DNA of 64,000 bases from Toxoplasma gondii ME49. Lineage: Eukaryota > Apicomplexa > Conoidasida > Eucoccidiorida > Sarcocystidae. The stretch spans positions 6,012,885 through 6,076,884 of the forward strand of contig NC_031479.1 in the NCBI RefSeq assembly GCF_000006565.2, written 5' to 3'. Below the pieces are notes generated by a model, which was given only the letters and a program-made list of their open reading frames with translations, was not told the origin of the DNA and did not search any database. A program made the position numbers and the translations under genes. Positions within the stretch are counted from its first letter, which is position 1; each line of letters starts with the position of its first letter. Shown here piece by piece: positions 38,109 through 49,730 of the stretch.

Positions 38109-41100
38109 TCAACTGGAGGCCTGGACGTTTCGCGGTTTCTCGAGGCTTGCATGCAGCGCGATCTTCTGGCTTGTTTTCCGCTCCTCGTCTGACGAATCAG
38201 AGATGACAACTTCCTCCGGCTTCTTCCTTTTCTGGTCCGCTGCACCTGGCAATTGCGCTCGACGCTTCACCGCGAAGAAAGAATCTAACCGGCAATCGTC
38301 CTGCCGCTTCTTCGCAGCTGGCGCAGGAGCAGAGGAGCGCAGTGCCTCGCAAACGACCGCAGGTAACGCCGATATTTCTTTTTCTTTGAAAAGAACGAGA
38401 ACCGGGCAGTGATCAGATCCAAAAAAATTCGCCTGGACATCAACGAAAAGGTTGTAAAACCACACGCACATACGTGCAGGCATAGAATCCGAACAACAGG
38501 GCTCCTTGCGACTCAGCAACTTCCACCAGCCTCTGTACACAACCTGCTTATACATAAAGCATCGCACTAAGAGAACATTAAAAGGGAAGGTTCTGGTTGT
38601 CGTTCAGTCTGTGCTCAACGCCCATAGGCGGCTGGCTCCTATTGTCGCAGAGTGAAGAGAAAGCTCCGTGGGCATGCTCCTCGAAAAAGCAACACAGGGT
38701 GAACCCCAGACACAGTCACAAGCCTATATACATATATATACATGTATATATCTATGTATATATATATATATATACATAAATACTTATATAGGTGTGTCTG
38801 TGAAGACGTGCATGTGTGTGCATTGTGGGGTCGTACCTTTGACTTTCCAGCTCCGCAAATTCTCACGAGTTCCACTGCGGGCATCAGCGTCTCCGTCAAC
38901 ACCTAACGAATCGGACGCGGCGCACCAAAAAGAAGCATCACCAGTCAGCGAATTCGTCCGCCCACCCAGCCCACACACATGTGATTTCTTGACATACGCA
39001 CATGCATATATTCATGCATGTTTGTATGTGGGTATATATATATATATATATATATAAATCAGCCTTCCCGGGCGAGGCGCGCGTTAACAACATGCATGTG
39101 GAATCTGAGCGAAGCTCAGAAGAGCCGTTTTCGGCGAAAGCCAGTTTTTTCTGCGTCGTCGCATAGAACTGTCGCACGCGACTCCCCGCACAGAAAGTCT
39201 GGATTGCGTATTCGCAAGTACCTCCTGACACCTGCGATGCTTCTACCTAAAGCTAAATCGAGGACGGCCGCGTCTGCTTCGAGATGTCTATATGCTGCGG
39301 TCCTCCATCTACGCATGCACGCGTCGATCGCTTACGATATGGTCGAGTCGCATTCCCAAACCTCTCAGCAGACCCCGGGACCCGGACCCTCCGAAGCCTG
39401 TGAAACCGACAAATGGCGGCAGAAGAATTCTTCACTTATTTGTTTCGTCTGGTCGTCGCCCAGCTCTTGTCGCTCAAGATGATAAATTCCACTGTCCTTT
39501 CCCTGCTCCACGAGACCCATGCGCCATGCGCCTGCCTGTCCCCGTCTACGCGCTTCGCGCTTCCTTCTGCTGCTTCAGACGGGGGGGAGAACACCGAAGG
39601 CCATGACCCTCCGGCCTCCTCATTCTGTTTGCGGAGGTCTCTGTGTTTCGCAGTGTGTTCACCTCTCCCGATGTATATTCACTCCCATGATGCAGCCAGC
39701 GAATTTCAAGAACGTCATGAAGACCGCCTTGAAGAAAACTCACCACGCCAAGAGTACTCGGCGCTCTCCAGGGGAGGGGGCTCCGTTCGCGGGTGCAGTT
39801 CTCGAAAGGCATCGACGAGGTTCCTGAAGCCGAGCGAAACATGCAGAGAACCGGACACAGATGATCAGAAACAAGGACAGGTGCTAGACAGCAGCACAGG
39901 AGCTGCCACAAAGAAGTTACCCTATCCTCCGTACAACGCCGGCAATAAGAATGTACTCATCACAGCTAGACCGTGTCTTTCAATTATCACATTCCTCGTA
40001 CCCCGTTTCTGTACAACGAGAGGCACACGGTAGCAAGAAAGCGACATGGCACACAGAAGAAGAACATCTCCGTCTATTTGAAGTCTTGGGGTCCCGCAGA
40101 AGACGCATTCAGCGGCGGACGACATCTCGGCTGGACGCGCGTAAATGTGAACGTCCTCAAATTACGCCAGATTACGGAAAGGACGAAACTCTCATTCGCA
40201 GTTCCGTTCATGCAAATCAAAAAAGTTAGAGGGTGCTGGCCCGTCACCCCAGCGTGTGCTTTGAGACGTTTACACCCGACGCGAACCAGCGCTTCAAGGT
40301 GCGAGGGTACTTTATCTGTGTCGACTCGTAGGGAAACTGGGAGTGAAGCTAAAAAACAAAATTATCCAAGTCACTGACACACAGAACATGAACCTGAACC
40401 GAGAGGAACTGACCGAATTCTCACGAAGAAATGCATAGGGCGCTTTGATGCGACTCACAAGCATTTGGAAATTCACTGCATGTGACCTTGCATGCACAAC
40501 TCAAGGAAACCAGCCGCTTACACACAAACATAAGCGGACGCATTCAAATATAGATGTTTCCCAAGTGCGTCCGAGTTCTGCGCAGTGGCTCCTCAATATG
40601 TGCGTGTATCCAGTATCACGGAGAGAAAGAAAGAGACATGCAGACGGACTCCTGAGTCGTTTGACAGGCCGCATCTTTCAACGGTTTCCTCCGAACGCAT
40701 GCACGCTCTCACCCCCTCTCGAGAATGGCCCGAAAACGCCGCCGCTCGGCATCTGTGCACCCGGCTTGTCCAATGTTGTCCTGAGACGACGCAAATCAGA
40801 GCAGCTGTGTTTGCATGCAGTCGCGCTGTGCATCGCATGGGACTCTGAGAGGAAGTGAACCTTCGCTCTCAGCACGGCAACTCCTGTCTTTGTTTTTGTC
40901 TTTACTGCATTGCGAGACGTCGATGCGTTTGCGGCAGAAAGGACAGAGTTTCGGGACAAGAAGAAACGCGCTCGATGGGAGAGAAACGAAGGAAACACTC
41001 GGTGAGGACAAGGTCCAAAGAGAAGAGTCCAGGGAAACTGTGCACATGCTGAAGATACCATCCAGAAACAAAACGAAGACACAGACAGATTACCGGATCA

Positions 41101-41373
41101 ATGGTGCCGTCTGCGGTTTCGTGGATGACCGAGCGAAACTGATCCGGATCCGAGAGGTCGATATCCTCTGGGGCGCTGCATGCAGAGAACGTGAAGAGTC
41201 AAAGAAAACATGAATACGCGGATTGAAACACAGGCAGCGTATGCAGAGAAGGCAGTCAGATTCCTCGTCCCTCCTGCGAATCGTTTGGAACTACGTGGAG
41301 TTCATACCGCCTGCTGCACCTTTCCTGCCCGCGCTCTCTGTCTTGGTTTCGACCTCTGTGCCGGCCTACATGC

Positions 41374-41415
<42 letters not shown>

Positions 41416-42265
41416 GTATATGTATATATATGTATATGTATATATATGTATATGTATATATATGTATATATATGTATATATATGTATATGTATATATATG
41501 TATATGTATATATATGTATATATATGTATATATATGTATATATATGTATATATATGTATATATATGTATATATATGTATATGTATATATATGTATATGTA
41601 TATATATGTATATGTATATATATGTATATGTATATATATGTATATGTATATATATGTATATATATATATGTATATGTATGTATATATACACACACAAACA
41701 CATATATAGCGATATATCTATGTACGCATCCACTCGTTTCTCTACACATCTAGATCTTTCTGAGAGTCACTGGTCTGCAGTCATATGTGCAGAGAAGCGG
41801 GCACCTACCAGTTCAGATCTCCGACCCACACCAGCGGCTTCTTCACTGCATGCGAATAAGTCCGACAAGGATAAGAAGACAGCAACAAATTCGCCTAGAA
41901 AACGCTCACCTCCGTACACATGCAGTTTTCGAAGAAGGGTGAGCACCGTGTCTTTTTATCTTCCCCACGATACGCCGGAAGGTAGTACTCATATAGCACT
42001 AGTCAAACACACACCACAGTTACCATATCCTCCGTACAAAGCCGGCATTAAGAACATAAAGATCGTAGCTAGACCATGTATTGTCTACAGATGTCTACAG
42101 ATGTATATTCAGTTTGATCTACGAATATCCAAATACATTTAGACAGAGAGGTAGACATGGCCGTGGATAGCAAGAACTACGTCTCCAAATGCTCAAACAA
42201 ATCACAGAACACACACATACACATGCACAACTACTCAAATACTCATAAAGACATATATATATATG

Positions 42266-42297
<32 letters not shown>

Positions 42298-44383
42298 TAC
42301 ATAGTTGTACAGGTAAGCCTTCACAGTGAGGAGAGGACGAACATTGAGTAACGAACTGCAGCATGCGTTCATCCCAGAGCCGCCGTCTCTCGAACGACTT
42401 CGGTGTTGCGCCGTTGTTGGGACTGTACCTATGATCAAGAGAAAACGCATGCAAAGAAGAAAGAATTGACACGCAACTCAGAGAAAACGAACATGCTCCA
42501 GCCAAAGAGCTTTCATGAAACCTCGAAAATGAACGGCTTATCGAGGTGTGCAAACCACCTGTACGCAAGATAAGCACGTGCATATATACGCGTATATATA
42601 CACACATGTACATATATATATATATATATGTAGATATGCATATACATATGCTACATGCATATGTGAATGGATCTCGAGGTACAGTAAGTATAAACATGCA
42701 CATAATGACGTATGTGTATACTTATATATGCCCATATGTGGATCTGGATAGAGTATCTATGCATAGATGTGTATACCTACGTACACATGTAGTTGTCTAA
42801 ATATCGAGTTAAGCAGAATTTCTCAGCACGATGACGATGCTCACGGTTGTATGGGTGTACAGCTTCCACAGTCGTGGAACAGTATTTTTACATACGGCTA
42901 TTACACCTTTACACGCATGGCTATGTCTGTGTTTTCTGAACTGTAAGACTGCGCAGGAGGCCGTACGTGGTAAGAACACAAAAGGCCTCGAATTCCGCCA
43001 GAATGACGCGCCCTTCCTGCAGAGAACCAAGAGAAGAAAGAAATTCCCCCGTACAGACGAGGTGCAGTTGGAAGTATCTGCATGCGCATGTACAAGCATA
43101 ATTCACACCATAGACGAGGCACCCAAGTAGCTGCCTCTACACAAGCCTATGTGACATACAGTAAAATACACAAATACGTACACGTATATATATATATATA
43201 TATATATACATAAATATCCATATATACATATATATACGTATATATATATATATACGTGTATGTGTATTGGCAACGGCGAATTCGAGAATGACTGTGGAGA
43301 ACGTAATGTCTCCGCATATGCCGCTTTTTGGTGAAAGAAGAAGGGGACGTACACGCAACTGAGAAGACAACAGGAAGAAGCACGCAAGAGATAGCATACA
43401 GGAAGAGACGAGAGGGATGAGAGAGAGACGAGAGGGATGAGAGAGAGACGAGGTAGAGGACGCAGAAATGTCAGTCGCAACTGAGAGAAAAAGAATCTCC
43501 AATAAGACTGTAGAGCAGATGCAACACTGGAAACGACGAATCGTAAGAACTGCCAGCAACACAAGCAACTCGCGAGTTTGCTCGCGGCCCTGGAAAGCGA
43601 ATGCAAGAGGGAAGAAAGAGAAGAAAAGAAGAAGAGAAAAAAGGGATGACAAGAGGAAAGAAGACGAGAAGACACAACACAAATAGCAGCAAACTACGAG
43701 AGAGAAGAGAAGAGAGGGCAAGAAGAATTGGAGGTCTCACGAAATCATGTTCATGCGCGGGGCAGCCGTCGAGGGACAGGTTGTAGCGCAGGGAGCAAAC
43801 CTGGGAGGAGACAAGGGTGACAGAAGCCGACCGAAGAGAAGCAAAAAAAAGTAAGTGGAAGTCCAACATGTGTGGAAAGAACAAAAGAGAAAACGGTACA
43901 GATGAGCGCATCTGTCCTCGTGTATGTACGTATGCAGATTCGGTATGTGCCTCGCAAGTCGACCGACCTTGCTCAGCTGCCGCATCCCGTTCGCCTCGTT
44001 TCCTCTCTGTATTCCCTACGCGAAAGCCACCCTGTGCTGTGCCGGCGAATTCTGAGTTTTCTTGTCTTTCTCTCCAAGAAACCAGACACAGCCTAGCGAA
44101 ACATCCACATTCTGGTCGCTGACTCCACCGGTCCCGAGGGAGTCTCGTTCCGTTTTTCGCTCAGCGTCCTCGACCGCATGCATGCCCGTGAGGCGCGGAC
44201 GGCGAGTCGACTCGAATCTGTGAGCTGCTTTGACACTCGCACTCATACAATTGTCTGTTGCTCTCTCTTTATCGGGTGATTCACCCGCGCAAACCTGTAT
44301 GAGAAGATACCTGCGTCAAGAGCTGCTTCGACACTCTCTCGAAATGATCTGTGCAGTCTACCTGTCTACCTCAGCTGTCGGCC

Positions 44384-44431
<48 letters not shown>

Positions 44432-45785
44432 GCCGGTGGGTCTGTCGCGGCGTACCTGGACATCCTTTCTGATGAACATCATTTGTCCTGAAAAGAAGCA
44501 CGGAGACAGGGACTGCCAAGTGCGCGTGGACTTCAAGAAAGCCATGTCGAGGAGAGCGCGAGAAAAGAAGTCTTACCGCTATATCTCCAGTCTGCCAGCG
44601 AGATGAGGAGACTGTGGTTGGGAAGCAGAGTATGGAGTGCCTCGCGAAGTTCTCGCGCTTCCACGCTACTGACTTTGTCCGAGTCCTTTATTCTTCCATG
44701 GTCTCGCGGCATGCCGTCGCCTCTCTTTGCGCCTGACCGCCGAACAGAGACGCAAATGCGCGCAGACTCATGCGTTTGAAGCGGTGCAAGAGCACAGAGG
44801 AGGAAGAGACGCACAGACAGCGAGGCAGCAGAAATGACGCAGGTGAAGAAGCAGAAGCAGAAGGAGCAGGAGAAGAAGAAGCGGGAGCAGGAGAAGAGAA
44901 GAAGGAGGGAAAAGAGAAGGAACAGCCGACGAAAAGGGAATAGGGATATGAATGAGAAAGCGATTAACAAGAAGAAAGGGATGCACGCAGACGAGAGCAA
45001 GAAGGACGAGCAGAAAGCATGAAAAGAGAGAGGTACCACGTACCCGGGGGGCCATGAGCCGCGAGTTTGACTTCTTGGAGACAAAGAATGTCCTGCGACA
45101 CCGCATACGTCAAAGAGTGAGAGAGCGTCCTTTGTACGAATGACGCGAGTCTGGAGCAAGATGAAGCTCAGCTCCTCCGCGAATAAAACGAACGGATCAA
45201 AAGGAGAAGACGACCCCAGTCAGACATGACGAAAAGAAGCGAAGACGAACGGAGGAAAGAGGAGCGCAGGGAAGGAAAGAGGAGCCCAGGGAAGGAAAGA
45301 ATCGCACTGGAAACAGAGTCTTGTCGGCTTTGGTAGGCGAGTGGGGAGACACGCATGGATCGAGATGCCGAGGCAACGAAAGAGAAGAAACTCACTGGAT
45401 CGATCTTTTGAAGAAAACGCGAGAAGTAGAACCACTGGCGGCTGTCTCGAATTCGCGCTGCGATGCTGTTCACATTCCAGGTGACGATGCTCAAAGGCGC
45501 CTTTCGCTTCGGTCCTTCTGTTCTCCGTTCGAGTTCTCCCTCCCCGTCCTCCTCCGTCTCGCGAGTCTCACGAGAAGGATTCAAATCGACAGGCGGAGCG
45601 CCGGAAGAGGACGAATCAGAGGCGCGTTGCAGCATAGCTGAAGTAGAAACCGAGCAAGAAGGAGCAGACGAAGGAGAGGAGGAGAGAGAAGCAGCGGATG
45701 AGTTGAGTTCTGTTGTAGTTTCTCGATGAGGTCCCTCAGTTTCCTCTTCTCCCTGTGCTGAGTTCACTGCTCTGTGAACAGACAT
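38109..45785 (-). CDS. AP endonuclease, exonuclease III/APE family, 14 exons
   Basis: Exons: 45785-45396, 45092-45044, 44732-44577, 44487-44456, 43800-43741, 43016-42967, 42428-42343, 41845-41809, 41175-41094, 40780-40713, 39823-39744, 39397-39336, 38902-38837, 38432-38109; 513 aa, every junction in phase. It cuts DNA 5' of abasic sites in base-excision repair. Catalytic motifs are all present: [11 protein letters not shown] (Asn), LCLQEVKL (Glu), TYSPNNG (Tyr), WVGDLNCAPEDIDL (Asp, Asn), [21 protein letters not shown] (Asp) and GSDHCPV (Asp-His). The N-terminal 115 residues are S/E-rich. After the fold a tail of about 95 residues holds DCRLDSFF (PIP-box-like) and [10 protein letters not shown] (SUMO-interaction-like). 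The start at 45785 has A at -3; an in-frame ATG at 46094 would add 103 residues. The donor after 42343 (CAAT|GTTCGT) is weak but needed for phase. Confidence 0.92.
39916..39980 (-). pseudogene. Nuclear copy of mitochondrial coxI fragment (NUMT A)
   Basis: Read on the minus strand this 65-bp stretch gives [17 protein letters not shown], a stop, then GN, matching the conserved COX1 segment IHGL..(I/M)F...MP(A/V)L.GG.GN. It sits in the AP endonuclease intron 40712-39824. The in-frame stop and short length make it a dead organelle-derived insertion. It is about 80% identical to the copy at 42019-42083. Confidence 0.8.
41370..41698. repeat. TATATG minisatellite, about 330 bp
   Basis: Alternating TATATATG and TATATG units without unique interruptions, filling most of the AP endonuclease intron between exons 41845-41809 and 41175-41094. 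Because the unit has no stop codon in several frames, it makes long meaningless Ile-Tyr-Met frames on both strands. Confidence 0.97.
42019..42083 (-). pseudogene. Nuclear copy of mitochondrial coxI fragment (NUMT B)
   Basis: The minus-strand reading is [19 protein letters not shown] followed by YGN, the same COX1 segment as copy A but without the internal stop. It lies in the AP endonuclease intron 42342-41846. A stop codon (TAG) directly upstream of TIHGL and loss of similarity after GN show that it is only a fragment. Confidence 0.85.
42258..42297. repeat. (TA)n(GA)n compound microsatellite
   Basis: TA units followed directly by GA units in the AP endonuclease intron just 3' of exon 42428-42343. 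Confidence 0.95.
43180..43262. repeat. TA-rich microsatellite
   Basis: TA and TATACA/TACGTA units in the AP endonuclease intron between exons 43800-43741 and 43016-42967. Confidence 0.9.
43403..43451. repeat. 20-bp tandem repeat, about 2.4 copies
   Basis: Unit beginning gagacgagagggatgaga, repeated with period 20 inside the same AP endonuclease intron. It is purine-only apart from C and T at fixed places. Confidence 0.85.
44386..44428. repeat. (TA)n microsatellite
   Basis: About 21 TA units, only about 30 bases 3' (transcript sense) of exon 44487-44456, close to its donor. Confidence 0.95.
44833..44946. repeat. Purine tract, about 110 bp
   Basis: Nearly pure A/G on the plus strand, so a pyrimidine tract in the AP endonuclease transcript. 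It lies in the intron between exons 45092-45044 and 44732-44577. A second such tract is at about 43605-43720. Confidence 0.85.
45253..45300. repeat. 20-bp tandem repeat, about 2.3 copies
   Basis: Unit ggaaagaggagcgcagggaa, second copy differing by one base, in the first intron of the AP endonuclease gene. Confidence 0.85.
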
Positions 45786-47302
45786 CGTGGACGTTCTTTG
45801 AGAGTTGCGCGTCCGCGCTCCGGCAGCAGCCGGCGAAGGCTGAGGGCCTGGTCGAGAGCGAGAAGAAGAAAAAGCAGAAGAGCCAGAGAGTGACGCAGGA
45901 AGAATGAGACAGAAAGGAGGGGAGGACAGACTCAGAGCAGAAGGCGAGTAGACGGCGAGAGAAGACGCGAAAGGAGGTTCCAGCCTGCGAAGCGTGACCT
46001 TGGAGACGGGCAGATTTTCTGCGAGAGGCAAGCCGCGACAGAATGTCCAGTCGAAGTGGACGAAAGAAGGAAGAAAACTTCCGAGAGGCCGCATTGATGA
46101 GCACTTGTACGCAGGCGAGACACGAGGTCGAGCGGAGAAGAGTCGGGAGAGAAGTCCAGAAGACAGCGAGCAGCAGAGTTCCGCGGTCGAGACGACGCAC
46201 GATCAGAGGCGATGGAACCGAAAGAAAACGCACAGAAAAACGGAGATAAAGTAGAGCGAGGCCTGGGGAGGGGACAGAGTCTGCGAGTCCGAAGACAACA
46301 AAGTCGGCGAAAAGAGACAGAGACAGAGAGGCGCACTTAGACGACGCGAGACGCGGACAAGAGAAAATGCGGAGAGGCGAGACGTGGAAAACAGGACGAA
46401 AAAGGCCGCCTCGAAAACGCGTCTCTTTCGCTGCATCGACGCGTTCACACACTGAAGCGAGGAAAGCAGCTTTTTCCGAAGGTTCTGTTTTCTGGAAAAG
46501 AGACTCCTGCCTAGCGAAACTTTGCGTCGAACGCGTGGACAGCGAGCGCTGAGAGAAGGCCTGTCTTTTGCAGGGGCACTGTCTGACAGCGTCTTCTACG
46601 AACCTCACTCCACGTCTTTTCGAATAACGATAACTGGAAATCGTATTTGATTAACCTACCAACGTCGAAGGTTGAGTCGTACCCATTTGAAACTCCACGC
46701 TGGATGCGCCTTGGTACTTTGGACTTCTCCCTGGGACTTTGCACAGAAGAGCCAGACTCAACAGCTTCCTCGCGAGAAGTGGAAGAAATTCGACTGGCGC
46801 GGACGGTTTGTCAGCCTCCTTCTGTCTCTTCTCCAGGAAAAGCAGCTCTTCCCGTTTCGCCGCCTGACGGCGTTGAGGGAGCGGAGCTTCGCTGCAGACT
46901 CGAGAGCTGGTGAAAGTTACATCTTTTTAGTCTTACGGGAGTTCTACAGTCCGACTCCGGTGCGGAGGCAGTCTAACTGGAGACGAACAATACGCCGTCG
47001 AGCGGTGATCTGACGTTTTCTCTTTCGGCGGTGTGTATGAATGCTACGAGAAGGCTCACGAGTTTCAGTTGAGGCGTTGGAAATGTCTTGTTGTCTTGTT
47101 GCCACGGAGAATCGATTGAACTTGGGCAGGGTAGTATGTGTACACACATGTTTCTCTCTCTGACTGCATGCCTCGTTCAATTATGGTTCTAGTTTGCATG
47201 TCCTTTCTGGAGTTTGCTGACTCCCGACGTTTCCTCCAGTTCATTCAAGCCAGCCAGGCGCTAGTAAATAAAAAAAAGGCTAGTAGCTCAACGGCAGAGC
47301 AC

Positions 47303-47333
47303 GCTCGTCAGCTCGTGTCGTGAGATGTTGGGT
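47303..47333 (+). pseudogene. Organellar small-subunit rRNA-like fragment
   Basis: The stretch contains gtcagctcgtgtcgtgagat followed by gttgggt, the near-universal 16S/SSU rRNA block (around E. coli position 1065-1080). It is far too short for an rRNA gene. It is probably a nuclear insertion of mitochondrial fragmented rRNA or plastid DNA. The bases just before it (from about 47276) resemble a tRNA D-arm, but no tRNA can be folded. Confidence 0.7.
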
Positions 47334-49030
47334 GTAAAAGTGCATGCACACATTCCGCATGGCTTCTTTGCGCTTTCTCCCCCCGCAGGGAAAAAGCAGA
47401 CTTCTGGGCACCCGCAGGCGGCGTGTCTTTTAAATCAACTAAGAAGGGATGAATCAACGGAGCGTCAGAAAGCGGGGAAAAAGGCGCTATGATGCAAACG
47501 GTTGAGACGACGGGGACGAAAACGCGTAACTAGACATCGAGAGAGAATCCTCCATTCAGTACTCGCCTGGCAGTTCTAAATCCTGAAGCTCCCGACGGGT
47601 GGATTGGATGATCCTTAGTTCGACCAACTTCCCTGATAGATCTGTCTTCACGAAATTGTGTGCAGGAACCGAGTCGACAGAGACGGGATTGACTAAACTG
47701 ACTAGGAAGACCTTGGCGAAATCTCCAAAAAGGTGAAGCAAGTACATCAACCCAGCTGAGAACGGCTGAAACGATTGAGAAGAAAACGAACTACAGCGGA
47801 TAAGGCAAACTCGGCGCAGACGGCAGGTCTTGAAGCGCCGCAGAAAGTCGCCGGCGAAGCGAGGCAATTTGGATTCGTTTGGAAGTCGCGAGACCCGAGA
47901 CAAGAGAAAGCGAAAAAACTGCTGTGCTGGCATTTCGTATTGCTCGGGACGCGAAACTGTGTGTACAATGCATGTGTCTCTACATAAGCATACACATAAA
48001 ATACAGCTCCTCATGCTTGCACAAGTCTTCAACAACATGTACAGCATAGACATGGATCTGTGGCTTCGTGCTGTGGTTTCCTTTTCGGCTACATGGAGGA
48101 CTCCCTAACAAACGCCTGAACTGCATGCACTGGGTCGAAAACCGAGACCATGAAAAGAACAAGCGGACGCTTTTCTGTGTGTCGAGACACACACACACAC
48201 CATACGCTGCTGCTACAGAATGAAGTGAAATCTGCCCTCAACTACAAGAGATCACCTACTCGCAAATCTACGATCTTCGACAATGCACATTCACAAATGC
48301 AAGGAGAATCCGCTTTCGCGAGCTCTGCGCCTCGCCAACGAGGACAACTCGAAATCAACGCGTCTCTCTGTATAACAGGTGAGTGTGCAGTTTTGCGAGG
48401 AAGAGCCATGCATGCGCTCCCGTCCATGCGCAACCTCCCCCCTCCCTGAGCCTCGAACTACGAAGCTCACAGCGTGGACTTCGCAGTATCCTGTTCAGCC
48501 GCGGAGCTTGCGCGCGCGCTGCAAAGCCGAGAAGCAGCCAAGAGAGACGCTCGGAGTCACTTGGAGACAAGAGAGGAGCGCAGAACACAACGCCGGAGAC
48601 AGCCAGGTGAAAGACACCGCGGGTCTGTGCTCTTTGGAAAACGACGGGTCGCTCTCCTTCCCCGCTCCTACGCCTGTGTTCTGTCTCAGTGTCCGCGGAA
48701 GGTCGAAACGAAGCGTCTCAGAGACTCCCACCGGACGGCTGGGCTGCCTGCACAGCGGCGGAGCTCAGGACGACGAACGCGCGCAACGGCAAGGAACTAG
48801 AAGAGGTCGCCAAGGAGCAAAGAGAAAGAGAAAGAGAAGCGTGACATAAGTTGTGAGGCGACACTGAACGCGAGACAGCGGAGAGATCTCTTCTCCGCTG
48901 CGCGCGTTTGCGCGAGGAGACAAAAACAAACGGACGGAAAAAATCGGAGACAACGGCAAGAAAATCGTCGCGTCTGCGTCGAACTTCCACCTCCCTATGG
49001 GTGCACGTTTTTCTACGCTATTTATATATA

Positions 49031-49720
49031 TGCATGTGCATGCAGAGAACCGAACAGTCGACACCGAGCACAAACGCCATTGGCGCTTCTCCCTCTCCGC
49101 GGCTGAGAAGCCGGGAAGGCGTGGAAAGAAGCACTGAAACGGAGAGCGAGGAAAGCGGCGAAACAACGAGGTGTCTGCAGCAAGAGTGTGGACGCGAGAC
49201 GCATGCAAATCAACAAAGGACGACGAAGACTCGCGGAAGAAACGCACAACTCTGAGGAAGCTAACTCGAAAAGTTCTGTGCATGCAAAAGGAAATCCAGC
49301 AGGCCCCGACCCAAGTGCACGCGTCACACGGCCGAGGCAACCGACAGGGCTGTTGAACCGGAACGAACTTTTTTTTCTCCCCTCTCATCTCCGAAGAAAC
49401 GTTCTGCCTGTCGCGAGTGTGCGACGTCAATCCTTCATGCTTGACGCCCAGCAGCAGAAGAATGCTGCTTGAGATGCTTGTCCGCGAGTCATACACAATA
49501 ATGCTGTGCGAGCGCGCCACGGGGGACCTGCCCTGTCTCTGCATGCCTGCATGCAAGCCTCTGCAACAAACCGACGACTGCAGGAAACGGTCCCGTCCGC
49601 CCAGGTCGTTTCCGAGCCACAAACCTTTGGAGGCATACGCGCGCGGAGACAGCAAAGCGCGACACCGCGACAGACGCAGACGCCGCCCTGCCTCCGGCTC
49701 TGCATGCAGTCTGCATGCGC
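49031..49720. promoter_or_regulatory. Cluster of TGCATGC motifs
   Basis: TGCATGC or GCATGC occurs near 49037, 49201, 49280, 49541, 49549, 49702 and 49713. TGCATGC is a known cis-element class in Toxoplasma promoters, bound by AP2-type factors. The cluster lies just 3' of the transportin stop and 3.2-3.9 kb upstream of the AP endonuclease ATG, so its target is uncertain. Confidence 0.35.
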
Positions 49721-49730
49721 GGTGAAGACA

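Larger units (their letters stand above)
45786..49730. other. Spacer: 5' leader/promoter of the AP endonuclease gene and transportin 3' UTR
   Basis: About 3.9 kb without a supported gene. The part next to 45785 is open in frame up to 46094 and may be translated or leader sequence. An SSU-rRNA-like fragment lies at 47303-47333 and a TGCATGC cluster at 49.03-49.72 kb. Minus-strand frames at 46608-45736 and 49655-48765 have no domains and look like GC-rich chance frames. Confidence 0.55.

Noticed and set aside
41210..42142. 310-codon plus-strand frame and several overlapping frames on both strands
   Set aside because: They are translations of the TATATG minisatellite (Ile-Tyr-Met-Tyr repeats) inside an AP endonuclease intron.
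47276..47300. tRNA gene
   Set aside because: Only a D-arm-like stretch is present; there is no anticodon arm, T-arm or matching acceptor stem, and the sequence runs straight into SSU rRNA similarity.
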